Assembly: GCA_002323245.1 (NCBI GenBank)
Contig: DCPU01000001.1
Location: 1-64,000 of the forward strand
From: Mariprofundus sp. UBA1536
Lineage (GTDB): Bacteria; Pseudomonadota; Zetaproteobacteria; Mariprofundales; Mariprofundaceae
Length of the DNA stretch: 64,000 nt
Reading direction: 5' to 3'
Below the pieces are notes generated by a model. That model made no database searches, was not told the origin of the DNA, and saw nothing but the letters and a program-made list of their open reading frames with translations. Positions 45,218-54,914 of the stretch are shown here, one piece after another. A program made the translations under genes and the position numbers. Numbering within the stretch: position 1 is the stretch's first letter; each line of letters starts with the position of its first letter.

Positions 45218-45886
45218 TTAGCCTGCTTTTTCAGCGATAGCGCGCAATTCTGCAATCGCAGCAGCATAGTCTGGTGTATTATATACAGCAGAGCCTGCCA
45301 CAAATGCATTTGCGCCCGCAGATGAGACCTCTTCAATGGTTTTAGGGCTTACGCCACCATCAACATGCAAATAAGCATCGCTTCCTGCTTCATCAAGCAT
45401 TTTACGCGCTTCTTTGATTTTATCCGTCACGGCATGAATATAAGATTGTCCGCCGTAGCCAGGATTCACACTCATCAACAGAATCAAATCTGTGCAGTGA
45501 AGAACATTCTTTAATGTTGACACTGGCGTTGATGGGCAAAGTGATACGCCGGCTTTGCAACCTAGTGAGCGAATCAATTGCAATGTTCTTTCGAGATGCA
45601 CACACGCTTCTTGATGCACAGTAATAAAATCTGCGCCAGCTTTGGCAAAGGCTTCTACTTGTGTTTCTGGATGGTTAACCATCAAATGAACATCAAGCAC
45701 CTTTTTGGTGTGTGGGCGAATCGCCTTCACGATATTGTCGCCGATAGTAATTGGTGGCACGAAAGAGCCGTCCATGACGTCTACGTGTACCCAATCACAT
45801 CCGCCTACATCAATAGCGCGAATTTCTTTTTCTAAGTTGGCAAAGTCTGCCGATAAAATTGAGGGAGCAATATATACATTTTTCAT
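45218..45886 (-). CDS. rpe: Ribulose-phosphate 3-epimerase
   Basis: The 222-residue TIM-barrel enzyme interconverts ribulose 5-phosphate and xylulose 5-phosphate. APSILSADFANL, VHVDVMDGSFVPPI, DVHLMVNHPE, LMSVNPGYGGQ and HVDGGVSPKT are the catalytic and metal-binding blocks. It lies upstream of petA on the same strand with a 58-base gap and divergent from rpsT. Confidence 0.97.
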   Translation of the reverse strand: MKNVYIAPSILSADFANLEKEIRAIDVGGCDWVHVDVMDGSFVPPITIGDNIVKAIRPHTKKVLDVHLMVNHPETQVEAFAKAGADFITVHQEACVHLERTLQLIRSLGCKAGVSLCPSTPVSTLKNVLHCTDLILLMSVNPGYGGQSYIHAVTDKIKEARKMLDEAGSDAYLHVDGGVSPKTIEEVSSAGANAFVAGSAVYNTPDYAAAIAELRAIAEKAG

Positions 45887-45961
45887 AGGGCGGATTTATA
45901 ACGGCTGCAACATCCACCGTCCAGCAATTATTAACACCACATTAAAAATCGAATTTAAGGA

Positions 45962-45989
45962 TTGACAGCCATCCGTTCATCGACATACT
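45962..45989 (+). promoter_or_regulatory. Candidate rpsT promoter
   Basis: TTGACA (45962-45967) is a perfect -35 box, 16 bases before CATACT (45984-45989). It lies 60 bases before the rpsT start in the divergent rpe-rpsT gap. Confidence 0.5.
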
Positions 45990-46048
45990 GCGCAACCAAT
46001 TCGCATGGTCATTTCTAAATGGTTCATGTTATTTAGGAGAATTCCAAA

Positions 46049-46315
46049 TTGGCTAATCATGTTTCCGCTGAAAAACGCGCCCGTCAAGACATCATCAAAC
46101 GCGATCGTACTCGCGCACAAAAATCTAAAATGCGCTCTACTATCAAACGCGTTCGTGAAGCTATCGCATCTGGCGATCAAGCAGCAGCAAACACAACGTT
46201 TAGTGAAGCAACTTCATTACTAGCCCGTGCTGGCCGCAAAGGAATCATTCATCCGAAACAAGCAGCTCGTCGTGTTTCTCGCCTTAACGCTTCTATCAAG
46301 GCAATGACTGCTTAA
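46049..46315 (+). CDS. rpsT: 30S ribosomal protein S20
   Basis: The 88-residue basic protein binds 16S rRNA. The ANHVSAEKRARQD start and AGRKGIIHPKQAARRVSRL end are typical. The start codon is TTG, with AGGAG about nine bases upstream; E. coli rpsT also uses a rare UUG start that supports autoregulation of its translation. The gene ends at a strong bidirectional terminator. Confidence 0.96.
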   Translation: MANHVSAEKRARQDIIKRDRTRAQKSKMRSTIKRVREAIASGDQAAANTTFSEATSLLARAGRKGIIHPKQAARRVSRLNASIKAMTA

Positions 46316-46331
46316 TTTAAAACTGTTCATT

Positions 46332-46358
46332 AAAAAGGCGCCCATGTGGCGCCTTTTT
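46332..46358. terminator. Bidirectional terminator between rpsT and ligA
   Basis: AAAAAGGCGCC pairs perfectly with GGCGCCTTTTT across a CATGT loop. The A and T tails provide U runs in both directions, so it ends rpsT on the plus strand and ligA on the minus strand. Confidence 0.95.
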
Positions 46359-46371
46359 AGTTGCTCAAAAA

Positions 46372-48396
46372 TCAAATTTTATGATTTAACCAAGCCAATA
46401 AGGCATCTTCCCCGACGACTTCCACACCCAATTCAGCTGCTTTCTTTAATTTAGACCCTGCTTTTTCACCAGCAATCAACACATCTGTATTTTTTGAAAT
46501 GGCGCTTGCCACATTCACGCCACGTTGCTGCAACTGAATCTTGGCCAGATTACGTTTGATGGCTGTAAGTGAACCCGTCAGCACTACTGTTTTTCCAGCG
46601 AGCGGATGCGAAGTATCCACAACAGGTTTTTCTTCCGCTAAAATTTCAACACCCAAAGCTTGTAGCTGCTTGATGACATCCTGGTTATGGGATTCAGCAA
46701 AAAAATCAACGATAGCATTCGCCACTTCCAAGCCAACATCTTGCACTTCCAATAATGATTCCACATCGGCTTGTTGTAGTGCATCCAAATTTGCAAAACG
46801 CAAAGCCAACTGCCTCGCTGTTGCTTGGCCTACATGACGAATACCCAAAGCGTAAATGAAACGGGACAAAATGATGTTTTGCCGCTGCGCTATGCCCTGC
46901 TGCAAATTGGCGATTTTTTTCTCACCCATACCTTCCCATGTGGCCAATATCTCATAATCTAGATTAAATACATCAGCGATGGTTTTCACCAAACCTGCAT
47001 CGACAAGACTTTCAGCCAACTTACTGCCAAAACCTTCAATATCAAAACCATCACGCGATACAAAATGCTTCACCCGCTCTTTAAGTTGGGCAGCGCATGA
47101 CAAACCACCCGAACAACGAATTGCTGCCTCACCCTCTTCTTGCATCACATGCGCAGCACATACTGGGCAGACTTCAGGAACCAACGGTGCATGTGAACGA
47201 TTAGCATCACCCATCGATAATGAGCGCACCACCTCAGGAATCACATCGCCTGCACGGCGAATCACCACCCTATCACCCTCGCGAATATCTTTGCGCGCCA
47301 ACTCTTGAATATTATGCAGGGTTGCACGCGATACCATCACGCCCGCCACCAAAGCAGGCTTCATATTGGCCACAGGCGTAATCACACCCGTGCGCCCCAC
47401 CTGCCATGTGATGGATTCGACAATCGTTTCCACTTCTTCTGCAGGAAATTTATAAGCAATCGCCCAGCGCGGTGAACGCGCCACAGAACCAAGTTGCGAT
47501 TGCATGGCATAGTCATCGACTTTAAAGACCATGCCATCAATATCATAAGCCAAGCCTGAGCGTTTCTCCGACCATGTTTGATAATAAGCCAATACCGCTT
47601 CCACATCGTGTAAAATTGCGACCTCTTGGGTGGCAAAACCAAGGGATTGAAGACGTGTGAGCAACTCATTTTGCGAAGAAGCAAACTGCTCACCGCCCAC
47701 ACCGGCCGCATAAGCAAAAAATGATAAATTACGCGAAGCTGTGATCCTGGCATCGATCTGACGCAAAGAGCCAGCCGCCGCATTACGTGGGTTAGCAAAA
47801 AGCTTTTGCCCTTCAACTTCTTGCCTTTGATTCAAGGCCATAAACGAAGCTTTGGACATATAAATTTCACCCCGCACTTCCAAACGCGCCGGGATTGCAA
47901 AGGAATCACTTTGCAATTGCCAAGGAATGCCGGCCACAGAACGCACATTATCGGTCACATCTTCACCGGTTGCACCATCGCCGCGCGTAGCCGCATAAAT
48001 CAACTGACCCATTTCATAGTATATATTAATAGCCAAACCATCGACTTTGGGTTCAGCGATATAGGATACTTGCATATCATCAGGCAACAGGCTTTGGTTG
48101 CGCTGCACAAATTCACGGATTTCTTCTTCTGAAAAGGCATTGGCCAATGACAACATAGCCACGCCATGTGGGCGGCTTTGAAAGGCAGTATCGGGTTTGA
48201 AGCCTACAGTTTGGGTGGGTGAATCTTCTGGGATAGGTTCACTAGAATTCGATTCCAACTCTGCTAGCTCACGCAACAATGCATCATATTCCGCATCAGT
48301 AATAATGGGGGCGTCTAGCACATAATAGCGATAATTATGTCCGCGTAGCTCGCCGCGCAGCTGATGGATTCTTTGCTTAGACGCTTGTTCGCTCAC
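46372..48396 (-). CDS. ligA: NAD+-dependent DNA ligase
   Basis: The 674-residue ligase seals nicks using NAD+. The AMP-accepting lysine lies in AEPKVDGLAINI at about residue 118. The zinc finger begins CPVCAAHV and closes with RCSGGLSCAAQ. Helix-hairpin-helix repeats follow (IRHVGQATARQLALRFANL), then a BRCT domain from GKTVVLTGSL. All subdomains are present. It starts within the last bases of the tlpA-like gene (ATGA overlap), so it is the last gene of the degQ operon. Confidence 0.96.
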   Translation of the reverse strand: MSEQASKQRIHQLRGELRGHNYRYYVLDAPIITDAEYDALLRELAELESNSSEPIPEDSPTQTVGFKPDTAFQSRPHGVAMLSLANAFSEEEIREFVQRNQSLLPDDMQVSYIAEPKVDGLAINIYYEMGQLIYAATRGDGATGEDVTDNVRSVAGIPWQLQSDSFAIPARLEVRGEIYMSKASFMALNQRQEVEGQKLFANPRNAAAGSLRQIDARITASRNLSFFAYAAGVGGEQFASSQNELLTRLQSLGFATQEVAILHDVEAVLAYYQTWSEKRSGLAYDIDGMVFKVDDYAMQSQLGSVARSPRWAIAYKFPAEEVETIVESITWQVGRTGVITPVANMKPALVAGVMVSRATLHNIQELARKDIREGDRVVIRRAGDVIPEVVRSLSMGDANRSHAPLVPEVCPVCAAHVMQEEGEAAIRCSGGLSCAAQLKERVKHFVSRDGFDIEGFGSKLAESLVDAGLVKTIADVFNLDYEILATWEGMGEKKIANLQQGIAQRQNIILSRFIYALGIRHVGQATARQLALRFANLDALQQADVESLLEVQDVGLEVANAIVDFFAESHNQDVIKQLQALGVEILAEEKPVVDTSHPLAGKTVVLTGSLTAIKRNLAKIQLQQRGVNVASAISKNTDVLIAGEKAGSKLKKAAELGVEVVGEDALLAWLNHKI

Positions 48397-48917
48397 TTTT
48401 GAATCGGGGCAGTAGTCACAAGGGTTTGGATATAGTTGTAAAACTCAGGCTGCAACCATTCCACGCCACCCTTGAGATGCTGTAAAATTTTACCATCTCG
48501 GCCCACAATAAACGTTTCAGGATAACGAAACACATTATATTGCTTTGAAATCGATGAATCCTTATCCCACAACACTGTAAAATTCATCTTATTTTCGGCA
48601 ACAAAGTTTTTGACCACTTCATCACCTTGATCCACAGAAACGGCCACAATTTCAAAACCTTTATCTTTAAAGGTTTCATACAACTTCACCATAGAAGGCA
48701 CTTCTTTGCGGCATGGCGGACACCATGTTGCCCAGAAGTTGAGTAAATACACTTTGCATTCAGGAAGCCCTTGAAATTTTCCGTTCAAGTCAGGTAATTG
48801 GAATGGTTTAACAGGATCACCCGCGCCAATTGGCTTGGTGCCTTCTGGCAGGGCAAAAAACATCGCTGCCCCCAAAGCGAGGATAAGCCCTAACGCTGCG
48901 ATAACCTTTACATTCAT
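48393..48917 (-). CDS. TlpA/ResA-like thiol-disulfide oxidoreductase
   Basis: The 174-residue periplasmic thioredoxin-fold protein has a membrane anchor (VIAALGLILALGAAMFFALP) and the catalytic NFWATWCPPCRKEVPS motif. Proteins of this kind reduce cytochrome c apoproteins or other exported thiols. The family member cannot be settled. It overlaps its neighbours by four bases on both sides, in operon with a glutaredoxin-like gene. Confidence 0.88.
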   Translation of the reverse strand: MNVKVIAALGLILALGAAMFFALPEGTKPIGAGDPVKPFQLPDLNGKFQGLPECKVYLLNFWATWCPPCRKEVPSMVKLYETFKDKGFEIVAVSVDQGDEVVKNFVAENKMNFTVLWDKDSSISKQYNVFRYPETFIVGRDGKILQHLKGGVEWLQPEFYNYIQTLVTTAPIQK

Positions 48918-49183
48918 ACCATTCCCTCTTTTGCTAACTGCAATGCTTCGGCCAATTGCGGATAATCAACAAAATGGCGCATACATTCGACGCCTTCAAT
49001 CAATAATACCGGCACATCATTGCCATATAATTTTTTTAAGTGTTCGTCGGTGTCCACATCCACAGCTTCAAAACGGCACAGACCTTGCCGCTGGGCAAGG
49101 TCTGCTGCGATATAAGCATCACCGCACAAATGACAACCCTTGCGGGTCATCATTTGCAGCAGCGGCAAACTTGATGTCACCAA
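48914..49183 (-). CDS. Glutaredoxin-like protein (DUF836 type)
   Basis: The 89-residue cytoplasmic protein has a MTRKGCHLCGDA redox motif (C-x2-C) near the N-terminus and a thioredoxin-like VDVDTDEHLKKLYGNDVPVLL stretch (cis-proline). It could reduce thiols alongside the neighbouring TlpA-like protein. It starts one base before the degQ stop region ends and overlaps tlpA by four bases. Confidence 0.8.
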   Translation of the reverse strand: MVTSSLPLLQMMTRKGCHLCGDAYIAADLAQRQGLCRFEAVDVDTDEHLKKLYGNDVPVLLIEGVECMRHFVDYPQLAEALQLAKEGMV

Positions 49184-50587
49184 TTAACCTTTGGGCTGCA
49201 AGATAATGGTAAACACTTGGTTGCCTTGTCTATCGAGCAAAATACGCAAAGCATGATCTTCACTCAGCGTGGCTGCTGCTTTTTCAAATTCACGCACATT
49301 GGTAATTTCTAAACCATCAATACGCATAATCACATCACCCTGCTCAATGCCAGCGCGATGGGCTGGTGAGCCTTGACGCACTTGACGCACCACAACACCA
49401 GCTTCGGTGCGAGCACGTAATTTTTTAGCAACATCGGGGGTAAGCGGTTCAACAACCAACCCATGTTCAGCTAAAGCCTTTTTCTTATTTTGCATTTGTG
49501 CAGTTTCATCTTCTGGCATGGCTTCAACAACCACAGGAATCGATTTCCTTTCATCACCTCGAATCACATCCACAACCACTTTGTCACCCGGTTGATGACG
49601 CGCCACTTTAATTGGCAAATCATGTGATTTCTTAATCACTTCGCCATCAATGGCCACAATCACATCACCAGCTTGAATACCAGCCTTATCAGCTGCAGAT
49701 CCGGCTTCAACTTGCGGCACCAAAGCTCCAAATTTGTTTTTCAGACCCAGAGTATCCATGGTCACTTTATCCACATCTTGAATACGAATACCCAAACGTG
49801 CCCTTTGCACGCGGCCATTTTTACGTAATTCTTCAAATACTGATTTGGCCAAATTAATCGGAATGGCAAAACCAATACCGTTATTGCCACCGCTTTGTGA
49901 GTAAATGGCCGTATTGATACCAATCACTTCACCTTTGGCATTAAACAATGGGCCGCCCGAATTGCCCGGATTAATCGCGGCATCAGTTTGAATAAAATCA
50001 TCATAAGGACCCGAACCAATCACGCGCCCTTTGGCGGAAACAATACCCGCAGTCACCGTTTGCTCTAAACCGAATGGATTACCAATGGCAACCACCCAAT
50101 CGCCTACACGCATGGCGTTGGAGTCACCTAAAGTCACAGGTTTGACATTCTTTTTATTAATTTTAAGTAGTGCCAAATCCAGCTTGGGATCGGTACCAAT
50201 CAATTCAGCCTCAAATTCTTCACCATCACTATTTTTGACCACAATTTCATCGGCATCTTTGACCACATGGTTGTTGGTGACGATATACCCATCTTTGGAC
50301 AGGATAAAACCCGTACCTAAAGCATGACGTTCTTGCTCTGGCATTTGATCTAAAAAACCTCGAAAGAAATCATCAAAGGGTGAAGATGGAAAGCCTTCAA
50401 ACGGCGAACGGAAATTTTTTGGCATGGTTTTGCTACGCTGGGTGGTACTGATATTTACAACTGATGGTTTTTGCGCCGCAGCCAAATCAGCAAAGCTATC
50501 GGGCATGGCATAAAGTGTAGCTGGGCACAAAGCTGGCAAAACGACCAAACCTGTAACAACGACAAAACTCTTCAAGGTGTTAAACAA
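49184..50587 (-). CDS. degQ: Do-family periplasmic serine protease (DegQ/DegP-like)
   Basis: The 467-residue protease has a signal peptide (VVVTGLVVLPALCPATLYA). The catalytic triad is H in VTNNHVVKD, D in KLDLALLKI and S in AAINPGNSGGPLFN. Two PDZ domains follow (about 265-355 and 375-465). It degrades or refolds misfolded periplasmic proteins. I chose the TTG at 50587 with AAGGAGAG five bases upstream; an ATG 19 codons earlier lacks a binding site. It heads an operon with redox genes and ligA. MucD is a near relative. Confidence 0.92.
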   Translation of the reverse strand: MFNTLKSFVVVTGLVVLPALCPATLYAMPDSFADLAAAQKPSVVNISTTQRSKTMPKNFRSPFEGFPSSPFDDFFRGFLDQMPEQERHALGTGFILSKDGYIVTNNHVVKDADEIVVKNSDGEEFEAELIGTDPKLDLALLKINKKNVKPVTLGDSNAMRVGDWVVAIGNPFGLEQTVTAGIVSAKGRVIGSGPYDDFIQTDAAINPGNSGGPLFNAKGEVIGINTAIYSQSGGNNGIGFAIPINLAKSVFEELRKNGRVQRARLGIRIQDVDKVTMDTLGLKNKFGALVPQVEAGSAADKAGIQAGDVIVAIDGEVIKKSHDLPIKVARHQPGDKVVVDVIRGDERKSIPVVVEAMPEDETAQMQNKKKALAEHGLVVEPLTPDVAKKLRARTEAGVVVRQVRQGSPAHRAGIEQGDVIMRIDGLEITNVREFEKAAATLSEDHALRILLDRQGNQVFTIILQPKG

Positions 50588-50675
50588 TGGTACTCTCCTT
50601 AATGCTATAGTTTGTACGACTTGACCTACAAGGCGAAGAACCATGAAAAGCCAAGATGAATGTTGTATGAATCAC

Positions 50676-50705
50676 TATATAAGGCAAATTCATATTCAAT
50701 TTCAA
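50676..50705 (-). promoter_or_regulatory. Candidate promoter of the degQ operon
   Basis: On the minus strand TTGAAA (50700-50705) is separated by 18 bases from TATATA (50676-50681), about 90 bases before the degQ TTG. An envelope-stress sigma-E type box was looked for and not clearly seen. Confidence 0.4.
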
Positions 50706-50716
50706 TACCCTACGAT

Positions 50717-51181
50717 TCAACCGACATGACCACTGGATACTTCCACCATCTGCGGCGCATCAAATTTCTCAGCATGGTTCATCATCCATAACCAAACCAA
50801 ACCAGCACCACCAAGACCAAACAACGCAGAAGCCAAATCACCAGAAAAGCCTATGGCTTCTGCCACAAAAAAGCTCAACGCACCGAATAGCAAAAAGGCC
50901 AATACAGGCAATCCATAAAACATCACACTCACCTGCAAAATCAACTGGTCGGGCACTTCAACGGTGACCACATCACCCACTTTGGCCAGCAAAATATTCG
51001 GCAAGCGAATATCATATTGGTTTTTTGTTTTTTCTTGTGGCTCTTCAGCAGCCCCTTTTTCCCAAGCGCCAAGGGTACCACATGCCGATTTGCCAGCGCA
51101 TGAGCCACACGAAGACTCACGTTCTGCGCGAATCACAGCATTACCCTGCTCTAATGCAATCACCACACCTTGTTTTTTCAT
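50717..51181 (-). CDS. rseC: RseC/MucC-type protein (SoxR reducing)
   Basis: The 154-residue inner-membrane protein has a cysteine cluster (RESSCGSCAGKSACGTL) before two transmembrane helices (LQVSVMFYGLPVLAFLLFG and a second). Family members modulate sigma-E activity or SoxR reduction. It overlaps fmt by four bases (ATGA), ending the serB-def-fmt-rseC operon. Nearby degQ is a sigma-E-type quality-control protease, but that is only context. Confidence 0.85.
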   Translation of the reverse strand: MKKQGVVIALEQGNAVIRAERESSCGSCAGKSACGTLGAWEKGAAEEPQEKTKNQYDIRLPNILLAKVGDVVTVEVPDQLILQVSVMFYGLPVLAFLLFGALSFFVAEAIGFSGDLASALFGLGGAGLVWLWMMNHAEKFDAPQMVEVSSGHVG

Positions 51182-52134
51182 ATCAATTTATCACCCACTT
51201 GAAGCGAATTGCCGCGCAAGTAGTCGCTGGCAGCCATTATTTTCTTACCTTCTGGTTGCAAGCTGGTAACACGAAGCACGTTACCATCACCGCAGACCAC
51301 GTCCAAGCCAGCCTTAATGCCCACAATAGTGCCCGCTTCTTGCTTACTCGCCTCGGCCAACATTTCACTGCTGATTAATTTTAAGTCTTTGCCGGCAACT
51401 GAAGTACGCACCCCAGGTTTGGGCGTAAAACACCGCACATAACGTTCAATGTTTTCTGCTGGCATTTGCCAATCAACAATGCGCTCATCGTTGCTAATTT
51501 TCTTGGCATAGGTTAAGCCGTTTTCAGCTTGCGGCATAGGCGTAAGCTTTGCTGATGCAATATCGAAAATAGCTTCAAGCAAAGCCGTAGCACCCAGGCC
51601 TTCCAACTCGGCCCACAAACTTGCGCCCGTGGTTGCAGATGTAATGGGCAAACGTTTTTCAAAGTAAATGCCGCCTGTGTCTAAGCCCGCTTCCATTTGC
51701 ATAATGCCTACACCTGTCTCGGCATCACCTGCAAGCAAGGCGCGCTCAATGGGCGCTGCGCCGCGCCAGCGTGGCAGCAAGGAGGCATGCACATTAATCG
51801 GCGCAACCTTTGGCGCTTCCAGCCACGACACAGGCAAAATCATGCCAAATGCTACAACCACCAAAATATCAGCTTCTTTGCTTTGCAGCCAAGCCAAAGC
51901 TTCTTCATTGCCGCGCAGGCTTTCCGGCGTAATAACATCAATATCTGCTTCAATGGCGGCTTGTTTCACTGGTGATGGCGAAAGCTTCATACCTCGCCCT
52001 GATTTCCTATCCGGCTGAGAAACCACACCCACCACATCGATATTTTCATGGTCTATCAAAGCTTTAAGACAAGCCACTGAAAAGTAAGGCGTGCCTGCAA
52101 AAACAACACGCAGTTTGGCTGAAGGTGTACTCAT
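51178..52134 (-). CDS. fmt: Methionyl-tRNA formyltransferase
   Basis: The 318-residue enzyme formylates initiator Met-tRNA. VVFAGTPYFSVACL, INVHASLLPRWRGAAPIERAL and GLDTGGIYFEKRLPI are the N10-formyl-THF blocks, with the C-terminal domain from VDWQMPAENIER. It overlaps def by four bases, so initiator formylation and later deformylation are co-expressed. Confidence 0.97.
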   Translation of the reverse strand: MSTPSAKLRVVFAGTPYFSVACLKALIDHENIDVVGVVSQPDRKSGRGMKLSPSPVKQAAIEADIDVITPESLRGNEEALAWLQSKEADILVVVAFGMILPVSWLEAPKVAPINVHASLLPRWRGAAPIERALLAGDAETGVGIMQMEAGLDTGGIYFEKRLPITSATTGASLWAELEGLGATALLEAIFDIASAKLTPMPQAENGLTYAKKISNDERIVDWQMPAENIERYVRCFTPKPGVRTSVAGKDLKLISSEMLAEASKQEAGTIVGIKAGLDVVCGDGNVLRVTSLQPEGKKIMAASDYLRGNSLQVGDKLI

Positions 52135-52652
52135 GAGAGGTATTTCTTTTTCAAACGTTTCACAATCATGCGGCGTTTTAGCGGGCTGAAATAATCGATA
52201 AATACTTTGCCATCAAGGTGATCAAACTCGTGCTGCAAAGCCACAGCTTGAAAACCTTCAAAGTCTTCTTCAAAAACCTTACCCGTTAAATCCTGCCAGC
52301 GCAGACGCACTGCATTGGGGCGCTCGACTTCGCCATAGATATCTGGCACCGACAAACAACCTTCTTCGGTGAAATCGGTAGTTTCGCTCTTCCATAAAAA
52401 CTCAGGATTAATCCACACTTTATAATCGCGGCTACCGCTGCCTTCTTCACTGCGCCAATCCACATCGGTAATGGCCACGCGCAGCGATACACCAATTTGC
52501 GGCGCAGCAAGGCCAACGCCAGGTGCATCATACATGGTATCAGCCATGTCTTGGACAAGCGTTTTTAAGCTGGGATCTTCAAAGACGGTCACTGGCTTGG
52601 CCACTTTGGTCAGACAGTCTTCGGGGTACACCAAAATGCGTTTGATACTCAT
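52131..52652 (-). CDS. def: Peptide deformylase
   Basis: The 173-residue metalloenzyme removes the formyl group from new proteins. The three PDF motifs are present: GVGLAAPQIGV, EEGCLSVPDI and QHEFDHLDG. It starts seven bases after serB and overlaps fmt by four. Confidence 0.97.
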   Translation of the reverse strand: MSIKRILVYPEDCLTKVAKPVTVFEDPSLKTLVQDMADTMYDAPGVGLAAPQIGVSLRVAITDVDWRSEEGSGSRDYKVWINPEFLWKSETTDFTEEGCLSVPDIYGEVERPNAVRLRWQDLTGKVFEEDFEGFQAVALQHEFDHLDGKVFIDYFSPLKRRMIVKRLKKKYLS

Positions 52653-52659
52653 AAACTCG

Positions 52660-53604
52660 TCAAACCTTCCAATCGTTTAATAAGTGCAATGTATGGTCAA
52701 GGCCGCCATGGCTTAAGGCAAAGGGTGCTGCTGCCCGCACTTTGGGTTTGGCATGAAAAGCAATACCAAGACCAGCCACCCCCAACATCGGCAAATCATT
52801 GGCACCATCGCCCAAAGCCACCGATTGCTGCAAAGCTATGTCCCATTCCGCACATTTCTCTATCAATAACGTTCGTTTGCTATTGGCATCCACGATATTG
52901 CCGAGCACGCGGCCCGTGAGTTTACCATCGATAATTTCTAAGGTATTGGCGCTGGTAAAGTCCAAGTTCAAACGCTCTTTTAACAACGCCGTGAAAAAGG
53001 TAAACCCACCCGAAACCAAGCCTACTTTCCAGCCTTTACTTTGCACCGTATTGATCAAGCGCTCAGCGCCATCAGTCAAACGAATGCGCTCTTCATACAC
53101 CTGATTGAGTACCGATTCATCCAAGCCAGCCAGCAATTTTACGCGGGCAATCAAGGATTCAGAGAAGTCGAGCTTACCTTCCATCGCCGATTGGGTGATA
53201 GCAGATATTTGCGCTTTGATGCCCAAAAAATCAGCAATTTCATCAATACATTCGCATTGAATCAGCGTGGAGTCCATATCCATAAACAATACGCCAGGCT
53301 TGTTTAGATTCGGCGCTGGTGAAGCTTCAAGCAAAGCGATATCAACATCTAAATTTTCAGAAAGAAGGCGAAGCTCGGCATTGCGTTGCTTCATATCTTT
53401 GACATTGCCAATCAGCGCCAGCTTCCAGCCACCAATCACTTCTTGTGCATCCATCACGGCCAAACCGTGGGCTGCTAAAGCTGCATGAATAGTTTGAAAT
53501 TGCTGCGCTTGCAGATTCGCAGAGATATACAATTGATAATCCGGCGCAATTAATGATGAAATCACATCCGAAGACTGCATATAGGATTTGAATACTTTTA
53601 ACAT
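52660..53604 (-). CDS. serB: Phosphoserine phosphatase
   Basis: The 314-residue HAD phosphatase makes serine from phosphoserine. The catalytic DMDSTLIQCE motif is at about residue 109, with SGGFTFF and GDGANDLPML as motifs II and III. The N-terminal 100 residues form an ACT-like domain (YQLYISANLQAQQFQTIHAA). It heads an operon with def, fmt and rseC. No other serine genes are near. Confidence 0.95.
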   Translation of the reverse strand: MLKVFKSYMQSSDVISSLIAPDYQLYISANLQAQQFQTIHAALAAHGLAVMDAQEVIGGWKLALIGNVKDMKQRNAELRLLSENLDVDIALLEASPAPNLNKPGVLFMDMDSTLIQCECIDEIADFLGIKAQISAITQSAMEGKLDFSESLIARVKLLAGLDESVLNQVYEERIRLTDGAERLINTVQSKGWKVGLVSGGFTFFTALLKERLNLDFTSANTLEIIDGKLTGRVLGNIVDANSKRTLLIEKCAEWDIALQQSVALGDGANDLPMLGVAGLGIAFHAKPKVRAAAPFALSHGGLDHTLHLLNDWKV

Positions 53605-53743
53605 AGGCGGGAGTGTAGGGCGTTTGAAAATTTTTAGAAGTCAGAACATCCCTCTGCTTTTTCATCATATTTTCTTCATATCTTCTAAGCATCTTTCCAG
53701 GCCTTGATTGCCTTCTTTTCCAATCAGCCCTACCTTTGCCGCC

Positions 53744-54715
53744 ATGAAACAATATGCCCTCAAACGCCTCGCAGGCATGATTCCTTTGTTGCTTGGCATC
53801 ACCATTATATCCTTTGGCATGATGCATTTATCGCCAGGTGAACCATCGGTGGTAGGGCAAAACTTTGATCCCAAAGTTTCTTCCCAAGATATCGAGCGCC
53901 TGCGCAGCTTTTATGGCTTGGACAAACCGCTCTACGAACAATATTTCAGTTGGTTGCAACGCTTGGTAGTGCTCGATTTTGGCAATTCATTTTCATCAGA
54001 TAATCGTCCTGTGCTCGATAAAATCACTGAGCGTATTCCGGTCACGCTTTGGATTAATGTTTTGGCGATGGCTGTAATTTTATTGTTAGCCGTGCCCATC
54101 GGGGTAGTCTCGGCGGTGCGCAAGGATTCATGGTTGGATCGAAGTTTGACCGTATTTGTCTTTCTCGCTTTTGCCATCCCCTCCTTCTGGCTGGGTCTTC
54201 TCTTGATGATGGCACTGGGTGTCAACATCCAGTTGCTACCGATCTCAGGCATGCACGATTATGGCTGGCAACAACTCCCGTGGTTTGAGCAACAATTGGA
54301 TTTACTCAAACACCTCATTCTTCCCGTCTTCATCTCTGCCATCGGCGGCCTTGCTGGCATGTCACGCTTTATGCGCACTGGCATGCTTGATGTTATTCGC
54401 AGCGACTACATCACCACCGCCCGAGCCATGGGTGTGCCAGAGCGCAGCATCCACTACCGCCTCGCCCTCAAAAATGCCCTACTCCCCATGATTACGCTAT
54501 TGGGTTTATCCATCCCCGGCCTTATCGGCGGCTCAGTGATTGTGGAGCAACTCTTCTCCATCCCCGGCATGGGCTTATTATTCTTCGAAGCCGTGCTCTC
54601 CCGCGATTACCCCCTAGTCATGGGCATCACCGTCATCGGCGCCGTGCTCACTCTTCTCGGCAACCTCGTCGCAGACCTAGCCTACGCATGGGCTGACCCC
54701 CGCATTAGACAGTAA
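53744..54715 (+). CDS. Oligopeptide ABC transporter permease (DppB/OppB-like)
   Basis: The 323-residue inner-membrane protein has about six hydrophobic helices, an N-terminal RLAGMIPLLLGITIISFGM and the permease loop ARAMGVPERSIHYRLALKN that docks the ATPase. It should import di- or oligopeptides. The ATG at 53744 is preferred over an ORF start 12 codons earlier. No partner permease, ATPase or binding protein is adjacent, so partners must lie elsewhere. The 200-base gap after it (54716-54914) holds ACCACAAAGGCACCAAGACAC, a phrase common in bacterial intergenic repeats, and no gene. Confidence 0.9.
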   Translation: MKQYALKRLAGMIPLLLGITIISFGMMHLSPGEPSVVGQNFDPKVSSQDIERLRSFYGLDKPLYEQYFSWLQRLVVLDFGNSFSSDNRPVLDKITERIPVTLWINVLAMAVILLLAVPIGVVSAVRKDSWLDRSLTVFVFLAFAIPSFWLGLLLMMALGVNIQLLPISGMHDYGWQQLPWFEQQLDLLKHLILPVFISAIGGLAGMSRFMRTGMLDVIRSDYITTARAMGVPERSIHYRLALKNALLPMITLLGLSIPGLIGGSVIVEQLFSIPGMGLLFFEAVLSRDYPLVMGITVIGAVLTLLGNLVADLAYAWADPRIRQ

Positions 54716-54914
54716 ATAATTTTTTTACCACAAAGGCACCAAGACACAAACATTCTAAGCAACACCGATATCCCTTGTTATAGCTATGCTGAAGTCTTGC
54801 CAGTTAACAATAGATAAGCGCAGGAAAAACATAGCTATGTAAGGGCAGTTTTTTGGTTCGTTTTTGGCTGCCCAAAAATGAACAAAGCACACCAGCTACA
54901 CTTGGATACATTCC

